Part shown: piece by piece, positions 7,024-11,952 of the stretch
How the letters are laid out: each line of letters begins with the position of its first letter
How positions within the stretch are numbered: the first letter of the stretch is position 1
Assembly: GCA_023134755.1 (NCBI GenBank)
Contig: JAGLUM010000456.1
Coordinates: 1 to 11,952, forward strand
Reading direction: 5' to 3'
Source of the DNA: Fidelibacterota bacterium
Lineage (GTDB): Bacteria > Fidelibacterota > Fidelibacteria > Fidelibacterales > Fidelibacteraceae
Length of the DNA: 11,952 nucleotides
Notes under the pieces: model-generated
The model's database searches: none
Told to the model about the DNA's origin: nothing
Seen by the model: the letters and a program-made list of their open reading frames with translations, nothing else
Position numbers and translations under genes: made by a program

Positions 7024-7542
7024 CTATGGCATTATTCCTTCCCCTGTTGATAGTATGCTATGATATGGTGAATAATATCCGGGCATATACCGGTTGCTGT
7101 AATTATACCCGTACAGTAGCGGATAACGGGAAATACCAATGCTTAGACTGGAGTTTTCGCCTAATTTATAAACCATTTTGGCATCAAAATATATGTCGCC
7201 GGCCGGACTGTTGAGCCGTTCCAGTGCCGGGTTAGAGGCATAGGCCTGAAGCTGCCAGTAAAAATTGCCGTAAAAGGATAAACGTGAACTCAATGGCATA
7301 TAAAATTGATTATGATATGTTAAATAGGATTCAGATCCCCACGCGGATGCACCCATGGACATTGATACCGAATGATTCATCTGAATTTTGGACCAGTCTA
7401 AAAATGCTGCTTGCGCACGGGCATCTGAGAGATCAAACCCAACGCCCTGATCGGAAAATTCGGATATTTCACCAATGTACTGTGCAGAAAGCGGTATAAT
7501 ACCCAGAACACAAATTAATAAGAAAGAAAAAATTCGTTTCAT
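7024..7542 (-). CDS. Small secreted beta-rich protein of unknown function
   Basis: A 172-residue protein with a clear signal peptide (residues 1-20, ending LSA before Gln21). The mature part is rich in Ser, Tyr, Gly and aromatic residues in alternating patterns typical of beta strands. These include DWSKIQMNHSVSMSMG (49-64), a HNQFYMPLSSRLSFYGNFYW stretch (77-96), and a C-terminal Tyr/Pro-rich tail. The layout recalls short periplasmic or outer-membrane-associated beta proteins found in FCB-type genomes; I cannot name a family. The ATG overlaps the TGA of the preceding nucleotidyltransferase gene by 4 bases (ATGA), and AAAGG lies about 7 bases upstream. Position between a sugar-nucleotide enzyme and a LytR_C protein suggests an envelope role. 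Confidence 0.75.
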   Translation of the reverse strand: MKRIFSFLLICVLGIIPLSAQYIGEISEFSDQGVGFDLSDARAQAAFLDWSKIQMNHSVSMSMGASAWGSESYLTYHNQFYMPLSSRLSFYGNFYWQLQAYASNPALERLNSPAGDIYFDAKMVYKLGENSSLSIGISRYPLLYGYNYSNRYMPGYYSPYHSILSTGEGIMP

Positions 7543-8279
7543 TGTAATACCTTTAATTTTTCTTCGACCTCTTTAAGCTGATCGACAGTATTTACGCCTT
7601 GAATTTCATCCGGGTTATCTGCAACCTGTAATGCGATCTTTTTATTGTCTTCCCGCATCATTGGAAGCACGTCTGTTAAATAATATTCTCCCTGAATGTT
7701 ATTTGTTCCAATAAAACGTAAATAATGAAAAAGTAATTCAGATTTAAAAATATAGATCCCTGAATTTATTTCCTTTATCCTGCGTATTTTATCATTAGCA
7801 TCTTTTTCTTCCACCGAATGTGAATAATTCCCTTCCGGGGTACGGATGATCCGACCGTATCCAAAGGGATCTTCAAATATCGCGCTAAGCACGGTAGCAT
7901 CTGCCTGCTCTTCCTGATGGGTTTTGATAAGTTCTTTCAGTGTTTCCGCCCGGAGAAGTGGAATATCGCCGGCTACAACTAGTACATCACCATGAAAATC
8001 ATGCAGTGCGGATTTGGCTATCATTACTGCGTGCCCGGTTCCCAGTTGTTCAGCCTGTACGGCAAAATCCACCTTGCGATCTGCGAGTTCAGCTTTCACT
8101 AGCTCCTTTTTGTGACCAATTACCAGTACGATCTTTGAACTGCCCGCTTTTTCTACCTGAGTTACAACCCGGGAAACCATGGTTTCACCTAAGACCTTGT
8201 GCAGGACTTTGGGTAAATCGGATTTCATACGAGTTCCTTTTCCGGCAGCTAAAATAATCGTGGCAAGAACAGATGACAT
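7539..8279 (-). CDS. GlmU-like sugar-phosphate nucleotidyltransferase, single domain
   Basis: A 246-residue protein matching the N-terminal uridylyltransferase half of GlmU, which makes UDP-GlcNAc from UTP and GlcNAc-1-phosphate. Visible motifs are the nucleotide-binding LAAGKGTRMKSDLPK (10-24), QLGTGHAV (78-85), the metal-binding GDIP (104-107), GYGRI (140-144), EINSGIY (170-176), EYYLTD (198-203) and GVNT (228-231). The chain stops right after this domain. The left-handed beta-helix acetyltransferase domain of normal GlmU (about 450 residues) is missing, and the next gene does not encode it. Either acetylation is done by another protein or the substrate differs. The ATG directly follows the panD stop codon, and the end overlaps the next gene by 4 bases. 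Confidence 0.88.
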   Translation of the reverse strand: MSSVLATIILAAGKGTRMKSDLPKVLHKVLGETMVSRVVTQVEKAGSSKIVLVIGHKKELVKAELADRKVDFAVQAEQLGTGHAVMIAKSALHDFHGDVLVVAGDIPLLRAETLKELIKTHQEEQADATVLSAIFEDPFGYGRIIRTPEGNYSHSVEEKDANDKIRRIKEINSGIYIFKSELLFHYLRFIGTNNIQGEYYLTDVLPMMREDNKKIALQVADNPDEIQGVNTVDQLKEVEEKLKVLQ

Positions 8280-8642
8280 TTATTCTCCCGTTTTCTCAAT
8301 AACTGTATTTGTCTCATCTAAAACAATAATAATGGGTTTGTGTGTTTTGATCTCTTCGGGCTCCAAATCGGCATAACTCATAATGATAATTCTGTCATTG
8401 AGTTGGGCAAGACGCGCAGCAGCTCCGTTTAAACAAATATTTTTACTTCCGCGTTTACCCTTGATCACATAGGTTTCGAAGCGGATCCCGTTATTAATGT
8501 TTGCTACCTGAACTTGTTCGAATTCTCCAACATTAGCCATTTCCATTAAATCTTCGGGAATGGAAATACTCCCGGTATAATTCAGGTTTGCTTCCGTGAC
8601 AACTGCTCTGTGAATCTTCGAATGTAAAAAAAGTCTTTTCAT
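8280..8642 (-). CDS. panD: Aspartate 1-decarboxylase proenzyme PanD
   Basis: PanD decarboxylates L-aspartate to beta-alanine for pantothenate synthesis. The proenzyme cleaves itself to create a pyruvoyl group. The open frame extends back to 8705, but the ATG at 8642 is chosen. It gives a 120-residue protein beginning [12 protein letters not shown], aligns without offset to E. coli PanD, and has TAGGA 5 bases upstream. With this start the key residues fall at the classical positions: Lys9, the Gly24-Ser25 cleavage site (YTGS), Arg54, Tyr58 and Asn72. The longer frame would overlap panC and swallow a promoter. It directly precedes the nucleotidyltransferase gene with no gap. Confidence 0.96.
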   Translation of the reverse strand: MKRLFLHSKIHRAVVTEANLNYTGSISIPEDLMEMANVGEFEQVQVANINNGIRFETYVIKGKRGSKNICLNGAAARLAQLNDRIIIMSYADLEPEEIKTHKPIIIVLDETNTVIEKTGE

Positions 8643-8647
8643 GTATT

Positions 8648-8651
8648 TCCT
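8648..8651 (-). promoter_or_regulatory. Ribosome binding site deciding the panD start
   Basis: AGGA lies 5 bases before the ATG at 8642 and supports the internal start over the longer reading frame beginning at 8705. Confidence 0.6.
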
Positions 8652-8669
8652 ATTTGTTTTCCTACTGAT

Positions 8670-8698
8670 ATAATATGAAATAAAAGCTGTTAATTCAA
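8670..8698 (-). promoter_or_regulatory. Internal sigma-70-like promoter before panD
   Basis: In the 59-base gap after panC, the minus strand has TTGAAT (8693-8698) and TATTAT (8670-8675) separated by 17 bases. This is the same geometry and -10 box as the grpE promoter. The -35 box is the second copy of a TCTTGAA tandem repeat that begins inside the panC end. Transcription would start near 8663, about 20 bases before the panD ATG. Confidence 0.5.
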
Positions 8699-8701
8699 GA
8701 T

Positions 8702-9550
8702 TCAAGATGATTTTTCAATTAAAATATTATCTATAAGACGAACATTCCCGAAATGCGTCGCAAGAGCTATTAAGAGATCGTTATTAAAATCCGTCATGGG
8801 TTCTAGATCGGGATATGACCGGGCTTCGATATACTCCAGTTCCGCATGCGCTACAGCCTGAATATCCTTTATTGCCGCAGCAAGTACAGAGTGAATACTC
8901 TCTCCTTTTAGGATGCCCTCTTTTGCTCTGAATAGTACTTGTGATAAAATTACCGCGTTTTTTCGATCTTCCGGAGTCAAGCGTATATTGCGTGAACTCA
9001 TAGCGAGTCCGTCAGGTTCGCGTACTATTGATGCAATGTGAATCATCACATCCATATTGAGATCGTCCACCATTTTTTGGATCACCGCAGCCTGTTGTGC
9101 GTCTTTTTGTCCAAATACCGCAACATGCGGCTTGACAATATTAAATAATTTTGTAACTACCGTGCTAACACCTCGAAAATGTCCCTCCCGGTTTGCGCCG
9201 CATAATACCTCAGTGATAGTTTCTACGTTAATCCATGTCAACTGTTTGTCTGGATACATCTCTTCTACTGAAGGATAAAATACAATATCGACTCCCCGTT
9301 TCTCTGCCAGAGATATATCCCTTTCTATATCTCCGGGGTAGTTGTTATAATCTTCGTTTGGAGCAAATTGAGCAGGATTGACAAAAATGGACAGCACTGT
9401 AATATCACTATATTTTTTTGCTTCATCAATTAACGACAGGTGACCTTCATGCAAGTATCCCATTGTGGGAATTAAGCCAATACGCCTGCCATTTAGCCGC
9501 AATGCTTTAGCACGTGCCTGCATTGCAGAAACTGTGCTTATTCGTTCCAT
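8702..9550 (-). CDS. panC: Pantothenate synthetase PanC
   Basis: PanC joins pantoate and beta-alanine using ATP, through a pantoyl-adenylate intermediate, to make pantothenate in the cytoplasm. The 282-residue length is normal. Visible motifs are [13 protein letters not shown] (28-40) with the HxGH-type ATP site at 34-37, FVNPAQF (56-62), GQKDAQQ (147-153), and [12 protein letters not shown] (177-188) with the SSRN loop corresponding to the KMSKS region. The ATG shares its first base with the panB TAA stop, and the leader is purine-rich (GAAGAAGAGAG). Together with panB upstream and panD downstream it completes the branch from ketoisovalerate and aspartate, apart from ketopantoate reductase (panE), which is not in the window. 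Confidence 0.97.
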   Translation of the reverse strand: MERISTVSAMQARAKALRLNGRRIGLIPTMGYLHEGHLSLIDEAKKYSDITVLSIFVNPAQFAPNEDYNNYPGDIERDISLAEKRGVDIVFYPSVEEMYPDKQLTWINVETITEVLCGANREGHFRGVSTVVTKLFNIVKPHVAVFGQKDAQQAAVIQKMVDDLNMDVMIHIASIVREPDGLAMSSRNIRLTPEDRKNAVILSQVLFRAKEGILKGESIHSVLAAAIKDIQAVAHAELEYIEARSYPDLEPMTDFNNDLLIALATHFGNVRLIDNILIEKSS

Positions 9551-10344
9551 TAAAAACTCTCTTCTTCGTTAGGAAAGCAACCAGTTTTTACGTCCGCCGC
9601 AAAAGCGCTGACCGATGTTTTTATCTCTGCGGCCAATTGCGCATATTGGCGAACAAATTTTGGTTTAAATTTTTCGTACATACCCAGCATATCCTGGGTC
9701 ACAAGAATCTGTCCATCTGTATTTACACCTGCACCAATACCAATGGTGGGTATCCACAGATCTTTGCTAATACTTTTAGCAAGTATCGCAGGGATTTTCT
9801 CCAATACGATCGCAAAGACACCTGCCTCTTGAAGTGCGAGCGCGTCATTTTTCAATGTTTCTGCTTCTGCAGCACTTTTACCCTGAGTCATGAATCCACC
9901 AAATTGATTTACGCTCTGTGGTGTCAGCCCCAAGTGTCCCATGACTGGGATACCGGCTTCCACACAGGCCTTCACCTGCTTAAGAATACGTGCACCACCC
10001 TCCATTTTGACTGCTTCCGCACCCCCTTCTTTCATGAGACGGCCTGCGTTTCTCAATGCTTCTTCTGCATTTACCTGATAGCTCATAAAAGGCATATCTA
10101 CTACGAGCAGTGCCTCCTCAACAGTGCGGCGAACTGATTTTGTGTGATATATCATGTCATCCATAGTGATCGGGATCGTGGTATCCTGTCCGCCAAAGAT
10201 CATACCGGCACTGTCGCCAACCAATATTATATCAATGCCACTATTATCTAAAAATCCCGCAAAAAGGGCTTCATATGCTGTTAATGCGGAAATTTTCTCA
10301 CCCTTCTTTTTCATAGATTGAATGGTTTTAATGGTTTTTTTCAT
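9550..10344 (-). CDS. panB: 3-methyl-2-oxobutanoate hydroxymethyltransferase PanB
   Basis: PanB transfers a hydroxymethyl group from methylene-tetrahydrofolate to ketoisovalerate, giving ketopantoate, the first committed step to pantothenate. The start is set at the ATG at 10344 (264 residues). MKKTIKTIQSMKKKGEKI matches the family N terminus, and AAGGA lies 7 bases upstream; an earlier ATG at 10374 adds only ten untypical residues. Metal and catalytic residues are visible: VGDS (42-45), VVDMPF (81-86), VKMEGG (112-117), GHLGLTPQ (136-143), the general base Glu182 in LEKIP, and GIGAG further on. It overlaps the end of mnmA by 17 bases and touches panC by one base. Confidence 0.96.
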   Translation of the reverse strand: MKKTIKTIQSMKKKGEKISALTAYEALFAGFLDNSGIDIILVGDSAGMIFGGQDTTIPITMDDMIYHTKSVRRTVEEALLVVDMPFMSYQVNAEEALRNAGRLMKEGGAEAVKMEGGARILKQVKACVEAGIPVMGHLGLTPQSVNQFGGFMTQGKSAAEAETLKNDALALQEAGVFAIVLEKIPAILAKSISKDLWIPTIGIGAGVNTDGQILVTQDMLGMYEKFKPKFVRQYAQLAAEIKTSVSAFAADVKTGCFPNEEESF

Positions 10345-11434
10345 TTCTTCTTCCTTCGGCCGCGTTTGATACAATGATCCCGCCGCCTATAACTTCATCG
10401 TTTTCGTAAAATACCGCGGACTGCCCCGGTGTTACGGCCTTTACCGGCTGTGAAAATAGAACATGGTAATTTCCGTTTTTTAGAGGTTCAATGCGACACA
10501 TTATCCCTATATTGCGATATCGTATCTTGATCAAGGCATCTTTCATTTCATGTAATTCAGGAAAAGCGATCCAGTTTATCTCCGAAACTATACATCCTAT
10601 GTCCTCCATTTCCATAGCTTTTCCGATAATCACCGTATTACTGTCCGGATGTATTTCTCGCACATAGACCGGTTCGCCCATCGCTAATCCGAGTCCTTTC
10701 CGTTGTCCGATAGTAAAACGGTAATAGCCATCATGCTGTCCGAGTATCTTTCCGTCTTTATCCGTAAAATTGCCTTTCTTGATCTCATTCAAGCGCTCCG
10801 GGAAATAGCTTTGTAAAAATTCCTTATAATCATTGTCGGGGATAAAACACACATCCTGACTCTCAGCTTGATTGGCCTGCGGCAGTTTGAGTCTTCCCGC
10901 GATGCTGCGGATCTCTGTTTTTGTGGTATCTCCCAGCGGAAATACCGTTCGAGAAAGTTGTTCCTGTGTTAGTTTCCATAAAAAATAGGATTGATCTTTT
11001 ACTGTGTCCCTGCCTTTCAAAAGATGATAGCGACCGGCTCTCTTTTCAATCTTAGCATAATGCCCGGTGGCAATATGTTTAATACTGTGCTCATCGGCAA
11101 TACGTAAAAGGGCGTTCCATTTGAGAAGATGGTTGCACTGTACACAAGGATTAGGTGTATTTCCGTTTAGATAAGCATCCGCAAAATAATTGACTACACA
11201 GGTATCAAACTGCTGTGTGTAATCCGCGATAATATGTTGAATACCAAAACGCTCACAAACGGCTTTCGCACGTTCAATTACATGATATTGTTTGCTGTGA
11301 TCTTCGATAAAATGATCCGCCAGTTGCAATGTAACACCCAGAACCTCATAGCCCTGCTGTTGCAGCAGATAGACAGCTACCGTGCTGTCAACACCTCCGC
11401 TCATGCCCACGATGATGTTGCGTTTCTTCTTCAT
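10328..11434 (-). CDS. mnmA: tRNA-specific 2-thiouridylase MnmA
   Basis: MnmA puts sulfur on C2 of the wobble uridine (U34) of Lys, Glu and Gln tRNAs, using ATP and a persulfide relay. The 368-residue length equals the E. coli enzyme. The PP-loop SGGVDS is at 12-17. The catalytic cysteines are Cys97 in NPCVQCN and Cys196 in SQDVCFIP, so the two-cysteine bacterial mechanism is intact. Further marks are TGHYA (123-127), DQSYFLW (147-153), FTIGQRKGLG and the C-terminal VTPGQSAVFY barrel segment. The ATG has no recognisable Shine-Dalgarno. The predicted promoter lies so close that the leader would be only about 14 bases. It heads the run that continues into panB, with which it overlaps. Confidence 0.98.
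   Translation of the reverse strand: MKKKRNIIVGMSGGVDSTVAVYLLQQQGYEVLGVTLQLADHFIEDHSKQYHVIERAKAVCERFGIQHIIADYTQQFDTCVVNYFADAYLNGNTPNPCVQCNHLLKWNALLRIADEHSIKHIATGHYAKIEKRAGRYHLLKGRDTVKDQSYFLWKLTQEQLSRTVFPLGDTTKTEIRSIAGRLKLPQANQAESQDVCFIPDNDYKEFLQSYFPERLNEIKKGNFTDKDGKILGQHDGYYRFTIGQRKGLGLAMGEPVYVREIHPDSNTVIIGKAMEMEDIGCIVSEINWIAFPELHEMKDALIKIRYRNIGIMCRIEPLKNGNYHVLFSQPVKAVTPGQSAVFYENDEVIGGGIIVSNAAEGRRNEKNH
10352..10356 (-). promoter_or_regulatory. Ribosome binding site deciding the panB start
   Basis: AAGGA lies 7 bases before the ATG at 10344, inside the 3' end of mnmA, and supports this start over the upstream ATG at 10374. Confidence 0.65.
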
Positions 11435-11454
11435 GCTGAAAAGTACTAAGAATA

Positions 11455-11482
11455 ATTAGATAAGGTAAGGAAAATTTCTCAA
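11455..11482 (-). promoter_or_regulatory. Probable promoter of the mnmA-pan operon
   Basis: In the 101-base gap between the fumarase end and mnmA, the minus strand has TTGAGA (11477-11482) and TCTAAT (11455-11460) separated by 16 bases. Each box matches consensus at 5 of 6 positions. The start of transcription would fall near 11448. No clear terminator for the fumarase gene is seen in the same gap. Confidence 0.5.
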
Positions 11483-11535
11483 TCCAGTAGCTTTTTCATG
11501 AAAAACTCCGGAAATCAAACAGATCATATTAAAAG

Positions 11536-11952
11536 TTAGTGGTTAAACATTTCTTTGCTTTTAGCCATGATTTTTTCATGTAGGGAATTCCCGTTTGCAT
11601 CCATGGTGACAATTGCAGGAAAATCCTTGACCTGAAGCACCCACATTGCTTCGGGAATACCGAAAGCATCAAGTTGATAAACAGTTTCAACGGATTGGAC
11701 ACTATTGGCATAGATGACCGCAGCGCCGCCGACAGCGCTGAGATACACAGCGCTGAAAGTCCGGAGGGCTTGAGCCGTCCGCTTCCCCATTCCACCTTTT
11801 CCAATCACACAACGAATACCATACTCGCGAATAACATCTGATTGATACCGTTCTTCCCGAATGGAAGTGGTCGGCCCGGCGGCGCGACACACCCATTGTT
11901 TGCCATCATATACCATGATTGGACCACAGTGATAGATGGCACCGTCTTTCAG
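11536..11952 (-). CDS. Class I (iron-sulfur) fumarate hydratase, C-terminal part
   Basis: These are the last 138 residues of an iron-sulfur hydro-lyase that interconverts fumarate and malate; the start lies outside the window. The segment begins LKDGAIYHCGPI and continues with the GPTTSIREERYQ motif, VIGKGGMG, a VYLSAVGGAA stretch, and AMWVLQVKDFPAIVTMDANG near the end. All are typical of the fumarase C-terminal (Fe-S hydro-lyase beta) domain. The GPTTSIREE form and the long extension around it resemble the single-chain class I fumarases of Bacteroidetes-like bacteria more than the short two-subunit type, but the missing N-terminal part prevents a firm choice. The cluster cysteines belong to the absent N-terminal domain. 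L-tartrate dehydratase is a related alternative. Confidence 0.9.
   Translation of the reverse strand: MKDGAIYHCGPIMVYDGKQWVCRAAGPTTSIREERYQSDVIREYGIRCVIGKGGMGKRTAQALRTFSAVYLSAVGGAAVIYANSVQSVETVYQLDAFGIPEAMWVLQVKDFPAIVTMDANGNSLHEKIMAKSKEMFNH

Noticed and set aside
9514..10137. A long plus-strand open frame (207 codons) opposite panB
   Set aside because: It is antisense to a firmly identified gene, has no ribosome binding site that I can see, and its composition (Cys, His and Phe rich) fits a shadow frame.
11479..11499. Six-codon frame MKKLLD with a GGAG site before mnmA
   Set aside because: It overlaps the predicted -35 box and so would lie upstream of the transcript start; too short to support as a leader peptide.
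11492..11505. A perfect 14-base palindrome (TTTTTCATGAAAAA) upstream of mnmA
   Set aside because: It is short and made mostly of T and A runs, lies upstream of the predicted -35 box, and has no GC stem or partner site, so neither an operator nor a terminator is supported.
11529..11804. A minus-strand open frame overlapping the fumarase end in another frame
   Set aside because: The fumarase frame carries clear family motifs across the same bases, so this is a shadow.
1..11952. CRISPR arrays, tRNA/rRNA genes, insertion sequences, phage or toxin-antitoxin genes
   Set aside because: No spaced repeats, tRNA-like folds, transposase motifs or terminal inverted repeats were seen; the window reads as chromosomal housekeeping and envelope genes.

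Overview
The window is one stretch of bacterial chromosome in which every gene I can support lies on the minus strand. It is fairly AT-rich by eye and tightly packed: most gaps are under 30 bases and several stop/start codons overlap. Family-level clues point to a diderm lineage around the FCB group (for example Marinimicrobia, Cloacimonadota or Calditrichota-like). These clues are a lipoprotein M16 peptidase, a small secreted beta-rich protein, a free-standing LytR_C protein next to rsfS, and a long-chain class I fumarase tail with the GPTTSIREE signature. The phylum is an inference, not something the sequence proves.

In transcription order (high to low coordinates) the window opens with the C-terminal end of a class I fumarate hydratase (cut by the window edge). 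A probable operon follows: mnmA (tRNA 2-thiolation), panB, panC, panD (the pantothenate branch toward coenzyme A), a GlmU-like nucleotidyltransferase lacking the acetyltransferase domain, a small secreted protein of unknown role, a membrane-anchored LytR_C protein, and rsfS. Good sigma-70-like promoters can be read in front of mnmA and, internally, in front of panD.

After a 234-base gap holding a clear promoter, a second probable operon runs grpE, dnaJ, a membrane-anchored ComEA-type helix-hairpin-helix protein, a pilin-like periplasmic protein, a degenerate PilM-like protein, a PilN/PilO-like protein, and rsmD. hrcA, dnaK and a CIRCE operator are not seen. A 76-base gap then leads to the N-terminal end of an M16 zinc peptidase lipoprotein, cut by the other window edge.

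The most interesting part is the four-gene cassette at about 972-4133. It looks like the inner-membrane assembly platform of a type IV pilus, type II secretion or competence machine plus a DNA-binding ComEA protein. It sits between chaperone genes and rsmD, and its members have diverged: the PilM-like protein lacks its nucleotide-binding motifs, PilN and PilO regions appear joined in one chain, and the pilin-like protein has no prepilin cleavage site. The remaining genes are ordinary housekeeping genes. Start sites of panD and panB should be moved inward from the longest open frame, as explained in their entries.
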